From Dokdonia sinensis (GTDB taxonomy: Bacteria; Bacteroidota; Bacteroidia; Flavobacteriales; Flavobacteriaceae): a DNA stretch of 64,000 bases. The translations under genes were made by a program, and so were the position numbers. Location of the stretch: positions 62,001 to 126,000 of the forward strand of contig NZ_REFV01000005.1 in assembly GCF_003688895.1 (NCBI RefSeq), written 5' to 3'. Within the stretch, counting starts at the first letter, position 1. Each line of letters starts with the position of its first letter. The notes below the pieces were generated by a model that was given only the letters and a program-made list of their open reading frames with translations, was not told the DNA's origin and made no database searches. Below are positions 44,061 through 52,058 of this stretch, in pieces.

Positions 44061-45191
44061 TTACTTGCGTTCTTCTAGTACTACCATAGAGCAGGTCTCG
44101 TTGTGAAAATCACAAGTGCTATTTACAGCAGTACCTATTTCTCCGTACGTAAAAAAGCCTAGAAGAGGCTTGTCCCATATAGACCGCAGTTTACCCGCCT
44201 CATCTTCCATTATGGGTCCTAGGGCAAGATGTCTGGCTTTACAGGAGAACACAATTACGGCATCTGGGTTTTCCATTGTATCCTTAAGAACACTTATACT
44301 ATCACGAGTTTTATCTACTAAGTCAAATCCTGGCGGAACAGAAAATTGTACTTTACTTCCCTCAGGAATTCCTCCAGCAAAAATGAGCGAACTATCCTCC
44401 ATATTTGCCATAAGAGGAGCTCTCAATACTACGTTTCCATTCTCTTTTTTCATTTGGAGTGGGTATTGTGCAAAATTCATTGCAATTACCTCTGCCCTGT
44501 CGTGTAGGTTTTCTGTAAACTGAAAGAACTTTACAAATACATCTAGTGCAGGTTCATCATCTATGGAATACACGATATTTCCATCAGACTTTGTAATGGT
44601 TTTTTCTACACCTATATTATCCCAACCACTGGTAGCAAGACCAGCCACGTGTACTTTTTTATTATCTATAATAAGCGCGAGTAAGCCGTTATCACTCTCA
44701 AAGTCATTGCTAAATACGTAAGATGCAGTCATCTTAAGGTCATCACCTGCAAGACCACCATAAAGCGGAATCTTATTATCAAAATTTTGCACTCCATTTA
44801 TAATATCCTCTGCATCTACAGTTAGACCGCTTGACACTACAATTATTGAAGGGTCATTAAAGGTGTTTTTGGCAGTTGTAGCCATTTCTTTGGCAATCTC
44901 TAGCGTATTTTTAGATGACTTAGAAAATATAGAATAATGCTCCCTTTTAATATCTAAAAGCATAATAACAGTTGCACCTTCCGTTATTTCATTGTCTATG
45001 ACCTCGCCAGCGGTAGTACTTCCAAAAATCTGAATATTATGACCGTTTAAAAATGTAACCAGCTCCTTTCTATCTTGTGCAATAGAACAGAATACAATGG
45101 CAAGTGTGGGGGCAAAGTTTTGTGATACCGCTTTCGCGAAAGCGGACTTAACCTCACCTATAGAAGTCCCTTGAATGTTTATTGCCTTCAT
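44061..45191 (-). CDS. FIST domain sensor protein
   Basis: This 376-aa soluble protein has FIST_N (about 30-220: IQIFGSTTAGEVIDNEITEG, SSGLTVDAEDIINGVQ, IPLYGGLAGDDLKM) and FIST_C (about 225-360: VFSCKARHLALGP, PLLGFFTYGEIG). FIST domains are proposed intracellular sensors of small ligands, perhaps amino acids, and often occur beside or fused to histidine kinases and cyclases. Its start lies 1 bp after the stop of the decarboxylase gene, so the two are translationally close. Residues 16-21 (SAFAKA) come from a perfect palindrome. Confidence 0.9.
   Translation of the reverse strand: MKAINIQGTSIGEVKSAFAKAVSQNFAPTLAIVFCSIAQDRKELVTFLNGHNIQIFGSTTAGEVIDNEITEGATVIMLLDIKREHYSIFSKSSKNTLEIAKEMATTAKNTFNDPSIIVVSSGLTVDAEDIINGVQNFDNKIPLYGGLAGDDLKMTASYVFSNDFESDNGLLALIIDNKKVHVAGLATSGWDNIGVEKTITKSDGNIVYSIDDEPALDVFVKFFQFTENLHDRAEVIAMNFAQYPLQMKKENGNVVLRAPLMANMEDSSLIFAGGIPEGSKVQFSVPPGFDLVDKTRDSISVLKDTMENPDAVIVFSCKARHLALGPIMEDEAGKLRSIWDKPLLGFFTYGEIGTAVNSTCDFHNETCSMVVLEERK
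45129..45144. repeat. Dispersed palindrome, perfect copy
   Basis: CCGCTTTCGCGAAAGCGG at 45128-45145 is an 18-bp perfect palindrome encoding AFAKA in the FIST gene. Confidence 0.9.
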
Positions 45192-45192
45192 A

Positions 45193-47439
45193 TTAACTTA
45201 TGATTATAGGTTGATTATTTTTAACCTTTTGAGAAAGATCTGTAAGATTTCTAATCATTATTTCAATAATTGTTGGAATAAATGATCCCTTAACCGTGTT
45301 GCTCAAAAAAGGATTCATCATCGTAGAAATGATAAAGTTGATTTTTTCATCAGGGTTATCAGTCACACCCAGCCTTCCTCTTAAATCGTCCATTAACATA
45401 TCACCATAATTATCACGTGTAAAAGAGGAAGAGGTCACCACTAGCTCAGGAACGTGTTCTTGAACCCCTGGTTTATCATTAAAACTAAATGTCCTGTATA
45501 CATCGTCATTTAACTTATTTACCTTGTCAAGGTTTGTATTTTTAGATCCGTCATCTTCGTAATAATTAAACATATATGTGATAATAGATTGATCACCACC
45601 TAGCTCTTTAAATAAGTTAAAGGCCTCTGTATCTGCAAGTAATTGCTCATCTGTCACATTTACAATACGATCTCTTATAAACTCATATTGAGCTAAAATA
45701 GTAGCCTCATCTCCACCTTGCTGAATCGCTGGAATAGGCACTAGCGGTACAAAGAAAAAAGGTAAATTTTCAATATTTAAACAAACCAGTGCAGCATATA
45801 ATCTTTTAGAATTAAAAAAACATTTTCCAGACAGTTTACCGTAGCCATCTGCATTAGGACGTATTACTTTATGGCTTAAGTATACTGCTGCTGCAGCAGC
45901 TCCAGGTTTAGAACCCTCTACGCCATAAACGCCCACAGTGGGATCTACACCGCCGTGGTACACGACTGGTGCAGTAAAAGCAACCAGATTACGCATCGCC
46001 GAATTTCGGTAGCACAACCCGCCAGCAGGATATGGCACATATCCAGATTTATGAGGATCTATGGTTATGGAATCTGTCTGACCTAATACTTCATATTGCT
46101 CTTTTACATAATCACTCATAGGTAAGAAAGCCAGTTTAGATTGATGCAGCCTCTTGAAGTGTGTAGGGTCATTATCATCTGGACTTATAAGCATAGTTCT
46201 GTAGTAACCACCCCAAGCAGCGTCAGAGTGTATTGCAAACTCTAAACCCCGAGCTCTAAATTTTTCTCGTAAGGCAAGCACTTCTTTCAGTGGGTCTACC
46301 GCACTTTCTTCTGTAGAACCTATTATAACTACAACATTAAGGAGAGGAATTTTCTGATTGAGACAATTTTCTAGAAGTTCTTCTAGATGGGTAATGTCCA
46401 TTCTAGCTCTATTGTCCACCTTTACAGATATCATATTTGCAGAACCTACGCCTGCAATCGCTGCTCCTTTAGGCCAAGAATAATGGCGTGTAGCGGTACA
46501 TAATGACACCGGACTGTTAGAGATTGTAGGTAAATATTTTCTTAATATATCTGTATAGCCTAGATTCTGTACAGTGTATTTTGAAATTGCATTACCTAAA
46601 GTGGTAATATCAATCCCATATTGTTTTGCAAGGTTATCAGGAATTGCTAGAATTTCATCTATGGGTAAATTTACCACAGACCAGTCATCTAGAGTTAACA
46701 ACGAGACTTTTGATCCATTTAATAATGTGACTTGGAAGTTTTTTGCTGGAGCTAGCACTGCTTCATTTTGTAAAGCTGCTCGCACGCTCACTGGATATAA
46801 TGTCAGATTACGGGCCATCCATAATCCCTCAAGATTTGCAACAGATCCATCGCAGGTAATATGTCCCCAGGCGGTAATTTCGTCTATAGGATGGGAATCT
46901 GCACCTGGAAGCATAGGCATTATGAGATACCCTAACATTTTACAAAGTTCATTACCCACCTGTATTTCCATTAAGGTTGTAACGGGAGAGGCCTCTGCCG
47001 CTACATTGTTTTGATTGTAAAGCAATGCTGCAAAATATCCTAAAATACCAGGCATTGTAGTATCCCAAAGCATATGACCAATAGATCGCATACTAAAAAA
47101 AGTTCCAGAGCCCTGAAGTTGTTCTACAAGTTTACCGTATTCAGTTTCAAGAAGATCTAAGGTTGCCTTATAATCATCTGTAGCTTTTACAGCTTCATCA
47201 AGATAGTCAGGGTCTTCCGGATGATAGTTATTGCGATACATCGTGTTACCTGCTATTGCAAGTCCCATCAATTCATACATTTTACTTGAATTTCCCCCGT
47301 GAGTCCCTAGAAAAAGTGCTTCTAGAGTTTCTGCGCTGTGGCCGTCTAACTCTATTTTTCTAGAGTGGTCGAGATTGCAATGTTTTTTGTGGAGATTTTC
47401 TGCAAACCGGATTGCACTTTCTTTGTCATTATGTAGCAT
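45193..47439 (-). CDS. PLP-dependent group II decarboxylase
   Basis: This 748-aa PLP enzyme is of the glutamate/tyrosine/aromatic amino-acid decarboxylase fold. The PLP-binding lysine is Lys464 in SITIDPHKSGYVPYPAGG. FAIHSDAAWGGYYRTML holds the Asp that pairs with the pyridine nitrogen, and the GHITCDGSVANLEGLWMARN block is typical. It is longer than GadB (about 466) or eukaryotic AADC (about 480) and is closest in pattern to large tyrosine decarboxylases. It releases CO2 and an amine from an amino acid; the substrate is not fixed by sequence. It is first in the FIST/kinase/cyclase operon, so its substrate or product could be the sensed ligand (inference). Confidence 0.88.
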   Translation of the reverse strand: MLHNDKESAIRFAENLHKKHCNLDHSRKIELDGHSAETLEALFLGTHGGNSSKMYELMGLAIAGNTMYRNNYHPEDPDYLDEAVKATDDYKATLDLLETEYGKLVEQLQGSGTFFSMRSIGHMLWDTTMPGILGYFAALLYNQNNVAAEASPVTTLMEIQVGNELCKMLGYLIMPMLPGADSHPIDEITAWGHITCDGSVANLEGLWMARNLTLYPVSVRAALQNEAVLAPAKNFQVTLLNGSKVSLLTLDDWSVVNLPIDEILAIPDNLAKQYGIDITTLGNAISKYTVQNLGYTDILRKYLPTISNSPVSLCTATRHYSWPKGAAIAGVGSANMISVKVDNRARMDITHLEELLENCLNQKIPLLNVVVIIGSTEESAVDPLKEVLALREKFRARGLEFAIHSDAAWGGYYRTMLISPDDNDPTHFKRLHQSKLAFLPMSDYVKEQYEVLGQTDSITIDPHKSGYVPYPAGGLCYRNSAMRNLVAFTAPVVYHGGVDPTVGVYGVEGSKPGAAAAAVYLSHKVIRPNADGYGKLSGKCFFNSKRLYAALVCLNIENLPFFFVPLVPIPAIQQGGDEATILAQYEFIRDRIVNVTDEQLLADTEAFNLFKELGGDQSIITYMFNYYEDDGSKNTNLDKVNKLNDDVYRTFSFNDKPGVQEHVPELVVTSSSFTRDNYGDMLMDDLRGRLGVTDNPDEKINFIISTMMNPFLSNTVKGSFIPTIIEIMIRNLTDLSQKVKNNQPIIIS

Positions 47440-47880
47440 CTCTTAAAAAATTAGATACTTGCAAATAATCCATATAAGATTATTTAACAAGCAGGGGGAT
47501 GGTTATAAATGAAAAGCTTTTGAATAGAAATTTAAGTATTTCATATCGTTAACACGAATATGATATTTTAACGCTATTCAAACGAAAGATAGGTAAAAAC
47601 CTTATTCAAAAAAAGGTGTAATGCCCTTATTTTGAATTACTTGTAAAATTTAGGTGTTGTTAGAATTTCTTACATTTTTAATAAATGATTATTCATAGAG
47701 AGATAAGAACACTTTATAGTGTATTTTAAAGAATCAAGAGCTCTAGCTGAAAGAAATGACACACAAAATTTTTATGGAAGTAAGTGTAATTAAATGGTAA
47801 GAAGATATAAATAGCGGGTGATTTTGTTAAAAAATTACCCATTATTCTTCTGTAAATCAAATGGATACTAAGCCGTAAAG
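47440..47880. other. 441-bp AT-rich spacer, likely promoter region of the signalling operon
   Basis: No convincing gene, RNA or repeat is seen. The region lies between the decarboxylase start and the end of the HMA-domain gene, both on the minus strand. It should contain the promoter of the six-gene operon. No minus-strand TAnnTTTG box was found near 47439-47560. Confidence 0.5.
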
Positions 47881-48618
47881 TTATAAATATGCGCTCAGCA
47901 TTATTGCTGCCATCACGATCATAATCGCATTTTCTATAAAAGTGGCTTCTGTCATAGGAAGTTTTAATGCCGTGCCTAGACACGCACATTGTATGGATTT
48001 TTTATCCAGGAGCGTTTTAGTCACACCTATTGTGGTGATTCCTAAAATAATGAGCGTTACAACCAGTGCAATGGGAATTTCAAGTCGCATCAAGAACATA
48101 AGTCCTAAAATCGTTTCTATAAAAGGATACAACCAGCCATAAGCTGGTAAGAATTTAGCCAGAGGATCGTACATTCTGAAGCTTTCTGGAAAACCCTTTA
48201 AATCAAGAATCTTAAAGAAGCTAAAAACAATAAAGAACAACCCCATAAAATCTAACATTGCCTCATCCCAATTTGCCCGATTATAATTGAGTAGGGCAGT
48301 GGCTACAGCTATATATGCTAAGATGATAAGCAATGGCTGCAACTGTTGTAGTTTTGATTTTTTGGGTTCCGCTTTCGCGAAAGCGTTATTAACGTCATTA
48401 TGTACAGTAGAATCTTTTTTTTCTGTAATCGTATATTTTTCTGGTAGCGCTTTTTGAAGTGTGGTGGTGGGGATGTGAGAATCCATAGTAATAATCGCCT
48501 CTTCCTGGTCTAAATGAACTTTGGCTTCACGTACGGCTTCAATGGCATTGAGCGTATTTTCAACACTCGTGCGACAGCCATTGCAGGTCATTCCAGTAAT
48601 TTTATAGGTGTGTGTCAT
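47881..48618 (-). CDS. Heavy-metal-associated domain fused to MauE/DoxX-like membrane domain
   Basis: This 245-aa protein has an N-terminal HMA domain (residues 1-70, GMTCNGCRTS with the CxxC metal site), a linker, and four or five membrane spans of the MauE/DoxX type (FMGLFFIVFSFFKILDL onward). CACLG near residue 212 adds further cysteines at the membrane. The combination suggests delivery of Cu or a related metal, or of reducing power, at the membrane. Linker residues 78-83 (NAFAKA) are encoded by a perfect palindrome, so the repeat sits between two domains. Confidence 0.82.
   Translation of the reverse strand: MTHTYKITGMTCNGCRTSVENTLNAIEAVREAKVHLDQEEAIITMDSHIPTTTLQKALPEKYTITEKKDSTVHNDVNNAFAKAEPKKSKLQQLQPLLIILAYIAVATALLNYNRANWDEAMLDFMGLFFIVFSFFKILDLKGFPESFRMYDPLAKFLPAYGWLYPFIETILGLMFLMRLEIPIALVVTLIILGITTIGVTKTLLDKKSIQCACLGTALKLPMTEATFIENAIMIVMAAIMLSAYL
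48370..48385. repeat. Dispersed palindrome, perfect 16-bp copy
   Basis: CGCTTTCGCGAAAGCG encodes AFAKA in the linker of the HMA-MauE protein. Confidence 0.9.
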
Positions 48619-48744
48619 TGTACTTTAGAATTTAAATAACCACTTAGATAAGTCGTGTTTACAAAGGTAGTCTTAAGATTATAAAAGTAACATCAAGTAA
48701 GAACCCGTATATTTAAGCAAGTTTAATTGTAAAGACTTTGTAAA

Positions 48745-49344
48745 ATGACCAAGAAAACCGCAGAAACCGCATCATTTATGGTTCGGTTTAATCAAAAAAT
48801 ATATGCAGACAAGGGAGAGGATAAAGTGCAATGGCGTGGTAAAGTAAGTCACGTACAAGGTGGTCAGGAACTCAATTTTACAGACTTTAACGATGCCGCC
48901 GCTTTTATACAAGCGCAGCTAGCGGCGCTCACACTAGATGCCACCCAAGATAAGTCGACCGAAGAGCAGGAAAACATTCTCAAGAAGAGCTATTCCTTAT
49001 TTAAAACCTTTGCCGCTACAGGACCACAGTTTTTAAAGGAAACTCTAAAAGACCCGCGCAAGCAGGTGGCAAATATTCAGGAACAGCTGAGCGAGTATGG
49101 CGAAGAATTGCTAGAGAAAGTTCCTCTGGATGACTGGCGCAATGCTTCAAAATCTGATTTTCAGGATATCAAAGAATCCATAAGTGCACTTACGAAGTCT
49201 GTTGCCACTTTGAATAAGAAAGTAGATGAACTGAGTAAAACCGCTCCTACCAAAACTACTGCGAGAAAAGCGCCTGCAAAAAAAGTTGCAACAGGAGTTA
49301 AAAAAACTGCAACTACTGCAAAAACGCCTAAAACCAAAAAGTAA
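48745..49344 (+). CDS. Helical protein with Lys/Ala/Thr-rich histone H1-like tail
   Basis: This 199-aa protein has residues 1-75 with KIYADKGEDKVQWRGKVSHV, a short beta unit. A helical middle (about 75-165) follows, and the tail from about 167 (PTKTTARKAPAKKVATGVKK onward) is rich in Lys, Ala and Thr, like bacterial H1-type tails. Helical body plus basic tail is also seen in polyester-granule phasins such as PhaF. The adjoining genes encode phasin-like proteins and lipid enzymes, so a granule or nucleoid role is plausible. The next gene starts 8 bp after its stop. Confidence 0.65.
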   Translation: MTKKTAETASFMVRFNQKIYADKGEDKVQWRGKVSHVQGGQELNFTDFNDAAAFIQAQLAALTLDATQDKSTEEQENILKKSYSLFKTFAATGPQFLKETLKDPRKQVANIQEQLSEYGEELLEKVPLDDWRNASKSDFQDIKESISALTKSVATLNKKVDELSKTAPTKTTARKAPAKKVATGVKKTATTAKTPKTKK

Positions 49345-49352
49345 AAGGCGAT

Positions 49353-50156
49353 ATGTCTGACCTCCAATCCCAACTCGACCAGCTTCTCATATTTCAGAAA
49401 GAAGCGCCCATACGGTTTCAGACCTTGGGCAATTTTGTGCTTTGGCGAGATGGAGAGAAAGTGAATTCAAAAGATTGGGGACGAGACAAAACCGTGCAAC
49501 TCATACAATATCTCATTTCCTATCGCCAGCGACACGCGCTTCACAAAGAACATATCATGGAGCATTTATGGGAAGAAGGTGACGATCGCGATTTTAAGGT
49601 TGCACTTCACGGAGTAAACAAAATGCTAGAACCTGACCGGCCTTCCCGTACTGAACCTATGTATCTAGAACGTCAAGGCGTCACTTATCAGCTCAATCTC
49701 GATAAGGTCTGGATAGATGTAGAAGCGATAGAAAAGTATATCACTATAGGTAACGAAGCACTCGTAGATGATCCCGCTTGCGCGAAAAAAGCCTACAAAG
49801 CAGCCATCGCTTTATATCAAGGAAGCTACCTTCCCAACAGAATTTTTGCCGACTGGACAACGGAAGAGCGTGAAAAGTCACAGGTTCTCATCCTAGGCGC
49901 CTACACCGTCCTCGCCGAGCTACTCGTTAACGAAAACCCGATGGAATGTGTGCGTCTCACCCAGCAGGCCATTGCCATTGACCCTACTTGGGAAGATGCC
50001 TATAAAATTCAAATGCAAGCCTACATCGCAAAAGGCAATCGTCCTCAAGCCTTAAAAACTTACCAAAAATGTGCAGATGTGCTTGATGAAGAATACGGCA
50101 TTGAGCCGTTGCCGGCTACTAAGAATTTGCTAAAAGAGATTGAGGCGATTGGGTAG
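49353..50156 (+). CDS. SARP-like regulator with bacterial transcriptional activator domain
   Basis: This 267-aa protein has an N-terminal winged-helix OmpR/SARP-like domain (about 18-105: IRFQTLGNFVLWRDGEKVNS, KEHIMEHLWEEGDDRDF). The bacterial transcriptional activator TPR domain follows (about 115-265: YKAAIALYQGSYLPNRIFAD, ALKTYQKCADVLDEEYGIEP). It is 8 bp downstream of the H1-tailed gene. Given its position, it may activate the phasin and lipid genes that follow (inference). Confidence 0.83.
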   Translation: MSDLQSQLDQLLIFQKEAPIRFQTLGNFVLWRDGEKVNSKDWGRDKTVQLIQYLISYRQRHALHKEHIMEHLWEEGDDRDFKVALHGVNKMLEPDRPSRTEPMYLERQGVTYQLNLDKVWIDVEAIEKYITIGNEALVDDPACAKKAYKAAIALYQGSYLPNRIFADWTTEEREKSQVLILGAYTVLAELLVNENPMECVRLTQQAIAIDPTWEDAYKIQMQAYIAKGNRPQALKTYQKCADVLDEEYGIEPLPATKNLLKEIEAIG

Positions 50157-50193
50157 GAAATATTTTTTCTTTCACGCGTTTCTATAAACTCGA

Positions 50194-50305
50194 TTGTCAT
50201 TTCGACGATAGGAGAAATCCCATAATCTAGCTCAGAAAAGCAAACGCACTCAAACCTGCTCACTGCAATACGATTTCTCGTCGTACCTCTCTCAAAATGA
50301 CAAAC
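50194..50305. repeat. MITE-like inverted repeat element
   Basis: The left end TTGTCATTTCGACGATAGGA and the right end, read on the other strand as TTGTCATTTTGAGAGAGGTA, are related inverted ends. GAAATCCC and CGATTTC lie inside. This TCATTTCGA type of repeat is familiar from flavobacterial intergenic regions (from memory). Confidence 0.55.
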
Positions 50306-50354
50306 AACGCATCACAAAAGAAATAGGAACTCTTAATAAAAGGAACCGATCTAA

Positions 50355-50412
50355 GGTGGTTGAGTGATTTAAAACGAAGCCTGAGCGTAGTTTTAAATTG
50401 TATCGAAACCTC
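50355..50412. repeat. Imperfect hairpin repeat
   Basis: GGTGGTTGAGTGATTTAAAA and TTTTAAATTGTATCGAAACC are inverted arms around a central GAAGCCTGAGCG. It is intergenic and probably another dispersed repeat. Confidence 0.45.
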
Positions 50413-50444
50413 CGCATCTACCTCACAATCAAAAATTCTTTAAA

Positions 50445-50460
50445 ATTTTTCGCGAAAGCG
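50445..50460. repeat. Dispersed palindrome, left arm decayed
   Basis: ATTTTTCGCGAAAGCG is an intergenic copy next to two other repeats. Confidence 0.7.
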
Positions 50461-50522
50461 CAACCCACACTCCCACAGGGTTTAAAGTTTAATTGTTCAA
50501 AAATAATGTGACACTCAAAGTA

Positions 50523-50559
50523 TCTGTAACTCATCTGTAACTACCTGATAGTATGTTTG
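50523..50559 (+). promoter_or_regulatory. Promoter with direct-repeat operator, phasin-like gene 1
   Basis: Two TCTGTAACT repeats (50523-50531 and 50534-50542) with 11-bp periodicity are followed 9 bp later by a TATGTTTG -7 box (50552-50559). The -7 box ends 41 bp before the ATG at 50601. The same layout with identical spacing precedes the gene at 50961. One helical turn between repeats suits a regulator dimer bound to one face of the DNA. Confidence 0.75.
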
Positions 50560-50600
50560 CAGTGTAAAAATAAATAATCCAATAATTAACAACATATATT

Positions 50601-50858
50601 ATGGCAACTACATCAAAAAGAGCAAAACAGTCACTTATCGAGAAAGCAGCTTACGGAGCTTTAGGAATGGCGACAAAAGTAAATGATTTTGCCCTGAAAA
50701 CTACAGAGCGCGCTTTTACAAAATCTTTTGAAATGAGCGAGAAGTGTGTAGGTGTTACCGGTAAAATAGTAAAAAAAGGACTTCAGGTTTCGGCAGCACA
50801 GCAGGAAATGACGTTCGATATTTTAGAGAGCATCAAGAAAAAAGTGATTAAAAAATAA
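50601..50858 (+). CDS. Small phasin-like helical protein
   Basis: This 85-aa all-helical, basic protein contains VNDFALKTTERAFTKSFEMS and LQVSAAQQEMTFDILESIKK. The gene at 52059 encodes a clear paralogue with the same order of motifs (NEFALQTTE, AANQQDLVFDVLNDIK). Amphipathic helices and context with acyltransferases suggest a phasin-like coat protein of lipid or polyester inclusions. This is an inference; no direct family match is certain. Confidence 0.65.
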   Translation: MATTSKRAKQSLIEKAAYGALGMATKVNDFALKTTERAFTKSFEMSEKCVGVTGKIVKKGLQVSAAQQEMTFDILESIKKKVIKK

Positions 50859-50882
50859 GGAGTTAATTATCTGACTATCAGA

Positions 50883-50919
50883 TTTGCAACTCATCTGCAA
50901 CTCGCATATCGTAAGTTTG
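50883..50919 (+). promoter_or_regulatory. Promoter with direct-repeat operator, phasin-like gene 2
   Basis: Repeats TTTGCAACT (50883-50891) and TCTGCAACT (50894-50902) are followed 9 bp later by a TAAGTTTG -7 box (50912-50919), 41 bp before the ATG at 50961. Spacing between every element equals that of the promoter at 50523-50559. Confidence 0.75.
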
Positions 50920-50960
50920 CATCATAATAAAACAATAACAATATTTTAAAGACATATAAA

Positions 50961-52019
50961 ATGGCAACAGCAACAAAAAAGACATCGACTAAAAAGACAG
51001 CTACAAAGAAAACAGCAGCAAAAAAGTCGGCAACAAAAGCAGCTTCTAAAGTAAGCTCAATAAACAATTCTTTAGTAAAGGCATCTATGGCAGCTATCAA
51101 CACTACAGTTAAGAATGGTGAAAAATGGCAAAAATTAACCAAGAAGTTAATTAAGAAATCTGAGCCTGTTCGCACAAAGCAAATGGAGATCCTTATGGAT
51201 ACTGCAGCTGCGGTAAAGAATCAAGCGGCTTCAGGTAAAGAGCGTATGATGGACCTAGTAGGATACGATGGTACGACTGTAGATAAAGCAGTAGATTTTG
51301 CAAAAAACAATCCTGTAAGCAAGAAAGTAATTGCTACAACTGAAGATATCAAGGAGAAAGTTTCTAAAAACCCAATGGTAAAGAAGGTTGAAAAAACGAC
51401 TGAAGATATCAAGAAAATGAGCATCGCAAAGTTTAACGATGTAAAGGAAGACGTACTTGAGCAAGCACAAAAGATTCTTCACAAAGGAGAAGAGATTGTA
51501 AAAGAAGCTAAAGTTGAAAGACCAACTTCTAAAGAGGTAAAGGCAAAAGGTGCAGCTAAAGTAAAAGCCGTACGTAAAACAACTGCTAAGAAAGCTACCG
51601 CAACAAAGAAGCAAACAGCTAAGAAAGTGGCAGCGGTAAAAGAAACAGCAAAGAAAACTGTAAAAGCGGTTAAGACTGAGGGTACTGTAAAAGCTGCAAC
51701 AGTAAAGTTTGAAGGAAAGCAAAAGGAAGAAGCGGTAAAAGCAGCAACTAAAGTTGCGGTAAAAACGATAGCTAAAGATGATCTTAAAATCATTCACGGT
51801 ATCGGGCCAAAATTAGAAGGTGTTTTTAACAAGAACGGTATCACAACCTTTGGTGAGCTTGCAAAAGCAGACAAAACTAAAATCGAAGCGATCTTAGAGG
51901 AAGCAGGACCAGTTTTCAAAAACGTTGATACAGCAGACTGGAAAAAACAAGCTGAGGTAGGTGCAGAAGGTGGTGAAGAGGCACTTAAAACTTGGGTAGC
52001 TCGTTACAGAACTGCATAG
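50961..52019 (+). CDS. Phasin-like protein with H1-like segments and C-terminal helix-hairpin-helix domain
   Basis: This 352-aa protein has four parts: a basic Lys/Ala/Thr-rich N-terminus (residues 1-30, TKKTATKKTAAKKSATK), a helical phasin-like region (about 30-180, NGEKWQKLTKKLIKKSEPVR), a second basic tract (about 190-265, KKATATKKQTAKKVAAVKE), and a C-terminal helix-hairpin-helix domain (about 275-350, DLKIIHGIGPKLEGVFNKNG). The last is a DNA- or protein-binding fold also found at the ends of other predicted granule proteins. It could tether inclusions to the nucleoid, as PhaF or PhaM do for polyester granules (inference). Confidence 0.7.
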   Translation: MATATKKTSTKKTATKKTAAKKSATKAASKVSSINNSLVKASMAAINTTVKNGEKWQKLTKKLIKKSEPVRTKQMEILMDTAAAVKNQAASGKERMMDLVGYDGTTVDKAVDFAKNNPVSKKVIATTEDIKEKVSKNPMVKKVEKTTEDIKKMSIAKFNDVKEDVLEQAQKILHKGEEIVKEAKVERPTSKEVKAKGAAKVKAVRKTTAKKATATKKQTAKKVAAVKETAKKTVKAVKTEGTVKAATVKFEGKQKEEAVKAATKVAVKTIAKDDLKIIHGIGPKLEGVFNKNGITTFGELAKADKTKIEAILEEAGPVFKNVDTADWKKQAEVGAEGGEEALKTWVARYRTA

Positions 52020-52058
52020 TTTAAGTTTAGATAATAATTCCCCTAAAAAATAAATAAG

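Larger units (their letters stand above)
50157..50522. other. Repeat-rich intergenic region
   Basis: This stretch has no gene. It holds three adjacent dispersed repeats: an inverted-repeat element at 50194-50305, a second at 50355-50412, and a partial palindrome copy at 50445-50460. It lies directly upstream of the regulated promoter of the phasin-like gene. Confidence 0.6.

Noticed and set aside
49775-49790. CGCTTGCGCGAAAAAA in the SARP-like gene as a palindrome copy
   Set aside because: It has too many mismatches, including in the core, and could be chance.
51255-51797. Long minus-strand frames rich in Phe, Tyr, Cys, Leu and Ser opposite the phasin-like gene
   Set aside because: Their composition is the mirror of the Lys/Ala-rich sense gene; they are antisense artefacts.
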